DNA from: Sphingomonas sp. PP-CC-1A-547
GTDB taxonomy: Bacteria > Pseudomonadota > Alphaproteobacteria > Sphingomonadales > Sphingomonadaceae
Reading direction: 5' to 3'
Assembly (NCBI RefSeq): GCF_003610375.1
Contig: NZ_RAPZ01000011.1
Span: 744,001 to 808,000, forward strand
DNA: 64,000 nucleotides
Part shown: piece by piece, positions 26,769 to 35,245 of the stretch
Layout: every line of letters starts with the position of its first letter
Numbering within the stretch: position 1 is the first letter of the stretch
Notes under the pieces: model-generated
The model's input: only the letters and a program-made list of their open reading frames with translations
What the model was told of the DNA's origin: nothing
The model's database searches: none
Made by a program: the position numbers and the translations under genes

Positions 26769-28103
26769 ATGGCGAGCAGCGATATGCCGGAGGTTGCGGG
26801 TGGAGCCGGCTCGAGTGGAGCCGGCGCGGCGGGGATTGGCGATGCCGGAATTGGCGGCAAGATCGGGCGGTATCGCTGGCTGATCTGCAGCCTGTTGTTT
26901 GCGGCGACTGCGATAAACTATGTCGATCGACAGATGATCGGCGTGTTGAAGCCGACGATTTCCGCCGAACTCGGCTGGAACGAGACGACGTACGCCGACG
27001 TCATCTTCTGGTTCCAGGCGGCCTATGCGATCGGGTATCTGAGCTTTGGCCGGATCGTCGACGTGCTTGGTGCGCGGATCGGCTATTCGGTGGCGTTCGT
27101 GATCTGGACGCTCGGCCATACGCTGTGCGGTTTCGCCGGCAACGCGTTCCAGTTCTCCGCCGCCCGCGTCGTGCTCGGCCTTGGCGAGGCTGGCAATTTC
27201 CCAGCCGGCATCAAAGCCGTCTCTGAGTGGTTCCCCGCCAAGGAGCGCGCGTTTGCGACCGGCGTGTTCAACGCCGGCGCCAATATCGGCGCAGTGATTA
27301 CGCCGCTGATCGTGCCGATCATCACGATCGCATTCGGCTGGCGGATGGCCTTCATCATCACCGGTGCGATCAGCCTGATCTGGCTCGTTGCCTGGATCGC
27401 GATCTATCGCCGTCCCCGCGAAGTGGCGAAGCTGTCGCCGGCCGAACTCGCACATATCGAAAGCGATCCGGCGGATCCCGCCAAGAAGATTGGCTGGCTC
27501 AAGCTGCTCGGTTACCGTGAGACTTGGGCGTACGCGCTGGGCAAGTTTCTGATCGATCCGATCTGGTGGCTATTCCTGTTCTGGACGCCGGATTTCCTCG
27601 CCAAGACCTATCATCTCGATCTCAAGAGTTTCGGCCCGCCGCTCGTCGCGATCTACCTTCTCTCCGATGTTGGCAGCGTGGCCGGCGGCTGGTCGTCGTC
27701 GAAGCTGATGAAGCGCGGCCATTCCGCCAATTTCGCACGGAAGGTCACGATGCTGGCCTGCGCGTTCCTGGTGATGCCGATCTTCTTTGCGCAATATGTC
27801 GACAATCTCTGGTTGGCAGTCGGGATCGTTGGGCTGGCGACGGCGGCGCATCAGGCGTTCTCGGCGAACCTCTACACGATCCCGTCGGACATGTTCCCGC
27901 GCGGCGCGGTCGGTTCGGTGGTCGGGATCGGCGGCACGGTCGGTGCGATCGGCGGCATGATGATGGCCAAGTTCACCGGCTATGTCCTGCAGACGACGGG
28001 CAGCTACACGCTGATCTTCGCGGTCGCCGGCAGCACGTACCTGATTGCGATCGCCGTCGTGCATCTGCTCTCGCCGAGGCTGGCGCGAGTGGACGCAGGC
28101 TGA
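26769..28103 (+). CDS. MFS transporter, hexuronate (ExuT-like) type
   Basis: A 444-residue major facilitator with about 12 membrane segments after a glycine/alanine-rich N-terminal tail of 30 residues. INYVDRQMIGVLKPTI, the GxxxDxxGAR loop (GRIVDVLGARIGYS) and LGEAGNFPAGIKAVSEWF are characteristic of the anion:cation symporter family that includes ExuT. A GGAGAGAGG ribosome site precedes ATG 26769, 24 bp after the FAH gene. It should import glucuronate, galacturonate or unsaturated uronates across the inner membrane. Substrate is inferred from homology and the flanking genes. Confidence 0.88.
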   Translation: MASSDMPEVAGGAGSSGAGAAGIGDAGIGGKIGRYRWLICSLLFAATAINYVDRQMIGVLKPTISAELGWNETTYADVIFWFQAAYAIGYLSFGRIVDVLGARIGYSVAFVIWTLGHTLCGFAGNAFQFSAARVVLGLGEAGNFPAGIKAVSEWFPAKERAFATGVFNAGANIGAVITPLIVPIITIAFGWRMAFIITGAISLIWLVAWIAIYRRPREVAKLSPAELAHIESDPADPAKKIGWLKLLGYRETWAYALGKFLIDPIWWLFLFWTPDFLAKTYHLDLKSFGPPLVAIYLLSDVGSVAGGWSSSKLMKRGHSANFARKVTMLACAFLVMPIFFAQYVDNLWLAVGIVGLATAAHQAFSANLYTIPSDMFPRGAVGSVVGIGGTVGAIGGMMMAKFTGYVLQTTGSYTLIFAVAGSTYLIAIAVVHLLSPRLARVDAG

Positions 28104-28118
28104 GGCTTGCCCCGGCCG

Positions 28119-28148
28119 CTGGTTCTCCCGCCTTCGCGGGAGAACCAG
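28119..28148. repeat. Perfect 13-bp-stem hairpin (REP-like or mRNA-stabilising)
   Basis: Arms CTGGTTCTCCCGC and GCGGGAGAACCAG with loop CTTC, 15 bases after the MFS stop. There is no T-tract, so it is more likely a REP-type palindrome or an mRNA 3' stabiliser than an intrinsic terminator, and the downstream LamG gene may still be co-transcribed. Confidence 0.6.
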
Positions 28149-28208
28149 TTCTGGACGACGAACACCTAGCCAAATCGCTCAATGTCGATTGGCCCCAAGG
28201 AGAGAACA

Positions 28209-31200
28209 GTGAAGCGTTTCACCACAGCGTCCGTCCTCGCATTGGCAGTCGCCAGCATCACGCCCGCGGTCGCGCAGGACGCGACCGGGTTGCTGTTCCG
28301 CGCCTCGGCGGACAAATCCCTAACCGCAGACTACGCCACCGGCGACCCCGTCCCCAATTTCCGCAGCGGCGTCGACGTCACTCCGGATGGTGCGATCGGC
28401 GGCGCCGCGCACTGGGCGGATGACGGCTATGTGACGTGGAAAGCCCCCGGCAATATCCGCGCGGACCGCAGCACGCTCGCCTTCTTCTGGCGCGCCCGCA
28501 CACCCGTCGGCGAAGCACCGTTCGTTATCTTCCGCACGGGGTTTGCCGACCATTCGAGCTGGGACATGGCGTTCCTGCGGATCGACTGGAACGGCCACGG
28601 CTTCGACGCCTTCGTCACCGACGCGAACCTCTCGCGCATCCGCGTCTCCTGGGCGATCCCCCAAGCCCCTGCCGCCGACGCCTGGTCGCACATCGCGTTC
28701 GCCTGGGACGAGACGGTCGGCGTGCAACTCTACTTGAACGGCAAGCTGGTCGCGCGGAAGGACCAGAAGGCGGACCTCGACAGCGGCCTCGATCAGTTCG
28801 GTCTCGCCGGCCGTGTCATGTCCCCGCATCAGGTCCAGAGCCGCTACAATTTGATGCGCGGATCGGACCTCGACGAGATGCGCGTCTACGACCACATGCT
28901 CGCCGCTACCGACGTCGCAGCGCTCGCGGAGAAGCGCGAACCGTCCCCCGTCCCGGCGACAGACCCCACCGCCAAACGAACCGCATGGCTCCACCGCTAC
29001 GGCTGGGACAAGTCCGTGCCACCGGTGCTCGACGCTGCCGTTACCCGAGTCCGAAAAGTCGAATTCGCCGACGCTAAGGACCTGAAGCAATGGATGTGGA
29101 AAGGCGTCGACGGGATCGCCGAGACGACCTGGCCGGGGGTCTACAACCGCTCCCGCCTGCCTGGCCGCGACGATTATTTCGAGCTGCCCGACTGGAACAC
29201 TTATGTCGAGGGCGGCAAGCGCTACGACCTGACGATCCCGCCGAACGAACGCGTCAACCGCGTCGAGATCCGCGGCGCGGCATACGGCCGGCTTGACTGG
29301 AGCGATGGCACAAAGACCACCCAGATCGCCACCCGCCCGCAAGGCATAGTCCGCAGCGTCGACCAGTTCGCCCCTCGCACCGGCGGCACGCTCAGCTTCA
29401 CCAACACGATGCAGGAGCAGCCGATCCAGGAGCTCTGGGCCTATGACGTCGGCGCAGGAGCAGTACCCGCCGGCAGCTTCGAGCTGTCCTACACCGTCGA
29501 CGCCGCAGTCTCGCCCAACCTCGCCGCCCTCGCCCCCCTCAACGCCTATATCGCCGGCCGCTTTGCCCCCGACGAGCGCAGCACCGTCGTCGCCATGCCC
29601 TCCGCGGGCCTGAAAGCCGCGGTCGGCGCTGGCACAGGTGGCGCATCCGGCGCGCCCGTCCGCCGCGAGAATGCCGCCCCGATCGTCCACATCCTGATCC
29701 CGGCAAGCTTCGGCGACGCGCTTCCCGACCGCCCGCTCGCCCGAGCCTTCGATTACGGCTGGCAAAACCTCAACGACGGCCTCGACGGCATCGCCCTCGA
29801 CATACCCGCGCTGAACGCCAAGCCCAACGCCGCCGGCCTGATCGCGCTCAACATTCGCGTGAAAGACCCCATCTGGCCCGGCCGCGACATGATCGACCTC
29901 TCCGTCTCGGTCCGCCCGAACGAAGCGCGCACGCTCTGGCTGGACCTGCGCGACCGCATCCTCCCCAACGACAGCCTCTATCTGACGATCGCCAGCGCCG
30001 CGCCAGACTTCGACGCCACCGCGCTCAACGGCACCAAGATCCGCCTCGTCTTCAAACCTCGTGCGGAAAGCCTGCCCGAACACATCGCCGACCGCATGGC
30101 GCAGGTGAAGGACAATTGGGGCTTCCTTGTCGAGGAGCACACCGCATCGAAGCGCGCAGGCCTTTACCAGCGCCTGTTCGCCGACATTTCCGACCTGCTC
30201 CGCGTCGATCCCGACAACGCTCGCGCCCGCGCCTACTGGGCCGACATCAACTATCGTCCTGAAAACCTGCCACCCTTCGTCCAGCCGGTCGCGCCGGCCG
30301 GTGTCCCGCTCTGGGCATTCCGCCAACTCGAAGACCTGAAGCGCGTCCGCGAGTTCGTCACCTGGTGGATCGACGAGCGCCAGGTTCCCTATGGCGATTT
30401 CGGGGGCGGCCTCTCCGACGACACCGACCTGACGCAACAATGGCCCGGCCTCGCGCTGATGGGTGTCGAGCCCGACAAGATCAACGCTTCGCTCCGCGCG
30501 CTGTCGGATGCGGTCTACAAGAACGGCATGATCGTCAACGGCCTTGGCTACATCACCGCCGACGAACTCCACGCGTATGAGGAAGGCCTCAACAGCAACG
30601 CCGAACGCCTGTATCTCAACTGGGGCGAGCCCAAGGCGGTCGAGCGCCTGATGGACAACACGCGCGCCCTCCAGACCGTAATTCTCAAGAACCCCGCCGG
30701 CCACATGCACTTCGCCAGCAACTGGTATGGCGGGCGGAAGATGTACCGCGAGGGCGCATGGGAATGGCAAAAACCCTATGCCTTCACGGTCATGCACGGC
30801 CCGATGCTGGTCGGTCTCTACAACGCCAACCCGCTCGCGCGCGGCCTCGTCACCGGCGTGATCGATGGCTGGATGGCGCACGGCAAACAGGCGCCTGACG
30901 GCAGCTGGAGCTATCCCAACGAGATCAACTGGCGCACCGACGCCGAGCGGGTCGGCGACGGCGGCGGCATCACCACGTCGCTACAGGCGACCTGGGCGGC
31001 ATGGCGCTACACCGGCGATGCGAAATACCTTCGCCCGATCGAAGCGAGGGTTGCCAAGGCCGGTCCGGGCGCGCTGGCCGAATTCAACGAGAACGCGTTC
31101 GACGCGCTTCCCAGTGGTGCCGCAGCGCGCACCAAGCTGGCAGAGACCAAGTCTAACGACCCGTTCACCCGCTATACCGCCTGGGCCGCGACGGGCAACA

Positions 31201-32006
31201 CCGCGCCGTTGGAAGCACTTCACGCCGACGCGATCGCCGACAAGTCGCAGCATATGGACATGTACACCGAGGGCCATTGGTGGAGCGACCGCGTCGACCA
31301 GCCGAGCGAAATCCTGCAACGCGAACGCCTCGGCGGCATTGCGCTTCGGCGTAACCAGAGCTGGCCCGGCAATACGGTGAGCTGGCGCTTCGCCGAACTA
31401 GACGCCGCCGAGCGCGTCGCGATCCTGCTGCCGGGCGCGACGCCGACCAAGTTCCGCGTGATCGCGTACAATACTACCGATCATGCGCAGCGTGCGACGA
31501 TGTCGACCTGGACCGTCACTGCAGGCCGCTGGTCGATGCAGGCGTCAAACAGCACCGACGGCGGCAAGACGCTCGCGCCGATCGGGGCTGCGCAGACCAT
31601 GACACTCGAACGCAGCGCTAGCACCGAGGTCACGTTCGCACCCGGCACGACAGTGTTCGACTTCGCGTTGATCGAAGCCGGCGCACCGGTCGACGAGCGC
31701 GCCGATCTCGGCATCGGCACGGACGACGTGGCCGTGAAGGGTCGGAGCGTAACGGTCACCGTCCACAGCCTCGGCGCGAAGGACGCGAAAGGCGGCCGTG
31801 CGGAACTGGTCGACGCGGCGGGGAGGATCGTCGCCACTGCGAGCATTTCCTCGCTAGCCGCCCCGCTCGATCTTCGGCCGAAGACAGCGATCGTGAAGCT
31901 AGCGATCCCATCCGGCGTAGATCCAGCGACGCTGACCGTCCAGGTCGCGCTTGCCGGGGACGAACCCGAGATTACCCAAGTCAACAACCGCGTCCCGCTC
32001 CGATGA
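28209..32006 (+). CDS. Large secreted LamG-domain protein, putative glycan-active enzyme
   Basis: 1265 residues. GTG 28209 follows an AAGGAGAG site and starts a clear signal peptide (KRFTTASVLALAVAS, cleavage after AVAQ). Residues about 30-235 look like a LamG/concanavalin-type jelly roll, including LTFAW-like strands and a YLNGKLVARK strand. About 270-480 is rich in beta strands. About 620-1010 is helical with many aromatic and acidic residues (WWIDERQVPYGDFGGG, DTDLTQQWPGLALMG, HFASNWYGGRKM), as expected of an alpha/alpha-toroid catalytic domain of lyases or hydrolases. The last 250 residues are beta-rich. I do not recognise a CAZy family with certainty. The next genes encode a DUF885 protein and a GH43 enzyme; upstream is the uronate transporter. 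A role as uronate-releasing lyase or hydrolase is inference from context. Confidence 0.85.
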   Translation: MKRFTTASVLALAVASITPAVAQDATGLLFRASADKSLTADYATGDPVPNFRSGVDVTPDGAIGGAAHWADDGYVTWKAPGNIRADRSTLAFFWRARTPVGEAPFVIFRTGFADHSSWDMAFLRIDWNGHGFDAFVTDANLSRIRVSWAIPQAPAADAWSHIAFAWDETVGVQLYLNGKLVARKDQKADLDSGLDQFGLAGRVMSPHQVQSRYNLMRGSDLDEMRVYDHMLAATDVAALAEKREPSPVPATDPTAKRTAWLHRYGWDKSVPPVLDAAVTRVRKVEFADAKDLKQWMWKGVDGIAETTWPGVYNRSRLPGRDDYFELPDWNTYVEGGKRYDLTIPPNERVNRVEIRGAAYGRLDWSDGTKTTQIATRPQGIVRSVDQFAPRTGGTLSFTNTMQEQPIQELWAYDVGAGAVPAGSFELSYTVDAAVSPNLAALAPLNAYIAGRFAPDERSTVVAMPSAGLKAAVGAGTGGASGAPVRRENAAPIVHILIPASFGDALPDRPLARAFDYGWQNLNDGLDGIALDIPALNAKPNAAGLIALNIRVKDPIWPGRDMIDLSVSVRPNEARTLWLDLRDRILPNDSLYLTIASAAPDFDATALNGTKIRLVFKPRAESLPEHIADRMAQVKDNWGFLVEEHTASKRAGLYQRLFADISDLLRVDPDNARARAYWADINYRPENLPPFVQPVAPAGVPLWAFRQLEDLKRVREFVTWWIDERQVPYGDFGGGLSDDTDLTQQWPGLALMGVEPDKINASLRALSDAVYKNGMIVNGLGYITADELHAYEEGLNSNAERLYLNWGEPKAVERLMDNTRALQTVILKNPAGHMHFASNWYGGRKMYREGAWEWQKPYAFTVMHGPMLVGLYNANPLARGLVTGVIDGWMAHGKQAPDGSWSYPNEINWRTDAERVGDGGGITTSLQATWAAWRYTGDAKYLRPIEARVAKAGPGALAEFNENAFDALPSGAAARTKLAETKSNDPFTRYTAWAATGNTAPLEALHADAIADKSQHMDMYTEGHWWSDRVDQPSEILQRERLGGIALRRNQSWPGNTVSWRFAELDAAERVAILLPGATPTKFRVIAYNTTDHAQRATMSTWTVTAGRWSMQASNSTDGGKTLAPIGAAQTMTLERSASTEVTFAPGTTVFDFALIEAGAPVDERADLGIGTDDVAVKGRSVTVTVHSLGAKDAKGGRAELVDAAGRIVATASISSLAAPLDLRPKTAIVKLAIPSGVDPATLTVQVALAGDEPEITQVNNRVPLR

Positions 32007-32047
32007 TGAACCCGCGCACTCCAGTAATTCTTACACCCCCTCCCCAG

Positions 32048-32120
32048 TCCGTTCGTGCTGAGCGAAGTCGAAGCACCTTTTCTTGGGGCACACCCTTCGA
32101 CTTCGCTCAGGGCGAACGGA
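32048..32120. repeat. Inverted repeat with 26-base arms before the DUF885 gene
   Basis: Arms 32048-32073 and 32095-32120 are complementary over 26 bases except for a two-base mismatch (core CTGAGCGAAGTCGAAG against CTTCGACTTCGCTCAG), with a 21-base loop. This core is a dispersed-repeat type often seen in sphingomonad intergenic regions. The right arm ends ten bases before the next start codon, so a hairpin could influence translation of the DUF885 gene. Confidence 0.65.
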
Positions 32121-32130
32121 GGTGTGGAGA

Positions 32131-33582
32131 ATGACTCCGGACCGGAGAAGCGTACTCGCCGGGCTGGGAGCATCTGCCTTCCTTGCTACGAACGTCGGTG
32201 CCCAACCCACCCCGTCCCTACGCCAAGCCCTCGACGCAGCCGCCGCAACCGACCCGGACGAAGCGCTCCGCCTGCTAGTCCCCTTCCACGCAGAGGGCCT
32301 GCAACCCGGCGACCGCCTCGACCTGAGCACCGCCCGCGCCGGCCTCACGATCGACGCCGCCATCGCGCGGTCTGCGTTTCGCCGCACCGGGCGCAGTCTG
32401 TACCGCGTCACCCCGACCACCGGCGCGTGGAAAGCCGCGCGTCTCGATTCCGCCAAGATCGACGCAGACACCGCCGCCATCCAGACGGACGCCGAAACCG
32501 GCATCATCCTCCCCCGCCTGTCCCTCGATCGCACGATCGAAGCGCTCCGCACCGCCCCATCGAACCCCGCGATCGACGGCCAGATCGCGGTGCTGGAGGG
32601 CCTGCGAGACACAGCTCCCTCCACCCCCGGCGTCGGCCGGTTCCGTGGCGGCCCGGACTGGTACACGCTCGTGCTCCAGCGCTCGCTCGGCAGCATGACG
32701 CCAGCCTACGCCGAACGTCGACTATTTGCCGAACTGAACCACCTCCAAGCCCGCGCGACCCACCTGTTCGACCAGATCGGCGCCCCCAAGGGCAAAATCG
32801 CAGACCGCTACACCAAGCTCTGGCGCGACGATCGCTTTCTCTACCCGGATACTGACGCCGGCCGCATCGAAGCCGTCGCCGACATGAACCGCATGCTGGC
32901 CACCGCCCGCACCCACATCCCGGCAGCATTCGGTCAATTCCCGTCCTGGTGCCTGAACGCGACCGCCCGCTCCCTGTCAGCGCAAGAGATCGCCGCCGGC
33001 CGCGCCGGTTACCGCGAAGTCCCGACCCCGACCCGCCCCGGCGCCTATGTCGTCGACCTCAAGGACATCCGCCGCCGCCCACGCTGGACTCTCCCCAGCG
33101 TCGTCGCGCACGAACTCCTCCCCGGCCACATGATCCAGCTCGGCCTGGAGAGCGCCACCCCGCCGCACCCGCTCCGCATCGACTACGCCTCGGCATTCGT
33201 CGAAGGCTGGGGCATCTACGCCGAGCAACTCGCGGAGAAGGCGGGCGCCTACACCGACCCCCACGACGCGCTCGGCCACATCCACTGGCTCCTCTTCCGC
33301 GTCGCCCGCGCGCTCGTCGATTTCGGCATCCACCTCCACGGCTGGTCGATCGAACAAGCCCGCGAGCGCCTCGTCGAATGGCAGGGCGAACCCGCGTATT
33401 TCACGCCGTTCGACGTCGAACTCGCGCGCATCCCGCTCGAACCAGCCACGCGTGTCGCCGAGGCGATGGCGTGGCTCACGATCGCCGATATAGCGCGCGG
33501 TAAACCTCCGGTCGCGTATCACACCGCGCTGCTCGTCCACGGTCGCCAGCGCACCGATGACATCCGAAAGATCCGATCATGA
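32131..33582 (+). CDS. DUF885 family secreted metallohydrolase/peptidase
   Basis: 483 residues with a twin-arginine-like leader (DRRSVLAGLGASAFLA, cleavage near VGAQ). The family's metal site HELLPGH is at 327-333, followed by SAFVEGWGIYAEQ, the second DUF885 hallmark whose Glu is a likely third ligand. Members are thought to be zinc carboxypeptidase-like enzymes. ATG 32131 was chosen over 32083 because the upstream codons lie in an inverted repeat. Its stop overlaps the GH43 start (ATGA), so the two are translationally coupled, an unusual partnership for a peptidase-like protein in a glycan locus. Confidence 0.87.
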   Translation: MTPDRRSVLAGLGASAFLATNVGAQPTPSLRQALDAAAATDPDEALRLLVPFHAEGLQPGDRLDLSTARAGLTIDAAIARSAFRRTGRSLYRVTPTTGAWKAARLDSAKIDADTAAIQTDAETGIILPRLSLDRTIEALRTAPSNPAIDGQIAVLEGLRDTAPSTPGVGRFRGGPDWYTLVLQRSLGSMTPAYAERRLFAELNHLQARATHLFDQIGAPKGKIADRYTKLWRDDRFLYPDTDAGRIEAVADMNRMLATARTHIPAAFGQFPSWCLNATARSLSAQEIAAGRAGYREVPTPTRPGAYVVDLKDIRRRPRWTLPSVVAHELLPGHMIQLGLESATPPHPLRIDYASAFVEGWGIYAEQLAEKAGAYTDPHDALGHIHWLLFRVARALVDFGIHLHGWSIEQARERLVEWQGEPAYFTPFDVELARIPLEPATRVAEAMAWLTIADIARGKPPVAYHTALLVHGRQRTDDIRKIRS

Positions 33583-35171
33583 CCTTCACCCGACGCGACG
33601 CCTTCACCACGCTCGGCGCAGCCGGCGCGTTGCTCGTCCCCGGACAGGCGCCCGCCAGAACTGCAGCCAAGACGCCCGCGCCCGACTGGCGCCGCGGTCT
33701 GGATAACCAGCGTATCGCCGATCTAGGCGACGGCCGCTTCCTGAACCCAGTGATGGCCGGCGACCGACCCGACCCCGCAATCCTGAAGGACGGGTCGGAC
33801 TATTACATGACCTTCTCCAGTTTCGATTCCTATCCGGGGCTCGTCATCTGGCACTCGCGCGATCTGGTGAATTGGCAACCGATCGGCCCGGCGCTCACGC
33901 GCAACATCGGATCGGTCTGGGCGGTCAGCCTCGAGAAGCATGACGGCCGCTATTTCCTCTACATACCCGTGAAAGCCGAGCCGAACTCGATCTGGGTGGT
34001 CCACGCCGATCGCATGGAAGGCCCGTGGAGCGATCCCGTGGATCTCGGGCTCCACAAGCATATCGACCCGTGCCATATCGTCGGCGAAGATGGCAGTCGC
34101 TGGCTCTTCCTGTCGGGCGGGGACCGCATCCGCCTCGCCCCCGACGGCCTCTCGACAGTCGGTGCGGTCGAGCACGTCTATGATCCGTGGCGCTATCCCG
34201 AGGACTGGATCGTCGAGGGGTTCTCGCCGGAGGGGCCCAAGATCGTCCGCCACGGCGGCTGGTTCTACCTCATCACCGCGGTGGGCGGCACCGCCGGACC
34301 GCCGACCGGCCATATGGTGATCGCAGCGCGCTCCCGCTCGATCCATGGGCCGTGGCAGGATTGCCCAGCCAACCCGATCGTCCGCACCACCGACACCGCC
34401 GAACGCTGGTGGTCGCGGGGTCACGCCTCGCTGGTCGAAGGGCCGGCAGGCGACTGGTGGGCGCTCTATCACGGGTTTGAGAACGGCTATTGGACGCTCG
34501 GACGCCAGACGCTGCTCGATCCCGTGGAGTGGACCGCCGACGGCTGGTTCCGGATGACGGGCGGGGACCTGTCGAAGCCGCTTGCGAAGCCGAAGGGCGG
34601 CACCGCGATCCCGCACGGCCAGCTGCTCTCGGACAATTTCGAGACACTCGCGCTCGGGACGAAATGGAGCTTCTTCCGCCCCCGCCCCGACGAGGCGAAA
34701 CGCACGTCTGTCTCCGGCAAAACCCTGACGCTGACTGCGAGCGGTACTGCGCCGGTAGACTCCTCCCCGCTCCTGCTGATCGCAGGCGACACGCGCTACC
34801 AATTCGAATGCGACGTAGAGATCGATCCCGGCGCCACCGCCGGATTGATCCTGTTCTACGACGACAAGCTCTATTGCGGGCTCGGTTTCGACGGCGACCG
34901 GTTCGTCACTCACCAATATGGCGCTGAACGTGGCCGTCCCACGAACCCGCATGGCCGTTCGATGCGGATCCGCGTGACCAACGATCGGCATATCGTCACG
35001 TACGACACCAGCGGCGACGGCGGCCGGACGTGGCACCGGTTCGATCGCGGGATGGAGGTGTCGGGCTACCACCACAATGTTCGCGGCGGTTTCCTGATGC
35101 TGCGACCGGGATTGTACGCGGCGGGAAAAGGTGCAGCGCGCTTCCGAAATTTCCAGTTCTCTGCTATCTGA
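33579..35171 (+). CDS. Glycoside hydrolase family 43 with C-terminal jelly-roll domain
   Basis: 530 residues, with a twin-arginine-like export signal (FTRRDAFTTLGAAGALLVPG). The five-bladed GH43 propeller spans about 50-345. The general-base Asp65 lies in GDRPDPAI, the pKa-modulating Asp near 162-164 in HIDPCH, and the general-acid Glu in IVEGFSPEGPK near 212-216. A concanavalin-like domain of about 165 residues follows, as in GH43 beta-xylosidases and arabinofuranosidases. It should release xylose, arabinose or galactose side units from a uronic-acid-bearing polysaccharide. Last gene of the plus-strand unit. Confidence 0.9.
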   Translation: MTFTRRDAFTTLGAAGALLVPGQAPARTAAKTPAPDWRRGLDNQRIADLGDGRFLNPVMAGDRPDPAILKDGSDYYMTFSSFDSYPGLVIWHSRDLVNWQPIGPALTRNIGSVWAVSLEKHDGRYFLYIPVKAEPNSIWVVHADRMEGPWSDPVDLGLHKHIDPCHIVGEDGSRWLFLSGGDRIRLAPDGLSTVGAVEHVYDPWRYPEDWIVEGFSPEGPKIVRHGGWFYLITAVGGTAGPPTGHMVIAARSRSIHGPWQDCPANPIVRTTDTAERWWSRGHASLVEGPAGDWWALYHGFENGYWTLGRQTLLDPVEWTADGWFRMTGGDLSKPLAKPKGGTAIPHGQLLSDNFETLALGTKWSFFRPRPDEAKRTSVSGKTLTLTASGTAPVDSSPLLLIAGDTRYQFECDVEIDPGATAGLILFYDDKLYCGLGFDGDRFVTHQYGAERGRPTNPHGRSMRIRVTNDRHIVTYDTSGDGGRTWHRFDRGMEVSGYHHNVRGGFLMLRPGLYAAGKGAARFRNFQFSAI

Positions 35172-35245
35172 TACTGGATACTCGCCGGTCCTCTCGATCG
35201 CGCGCCTGCGTGCCTGCCGCGCGTCCAAATCCTTGGGAGTCCGGT

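Noticed and set aside
28320..30881. An 853-codon open frame on the minus strand opposite the LamG gene
   Set aside because: Same effect of codon bias on the antisense strand. The plus-strand gene has a signal peptide and domain structure, while this frame has none.
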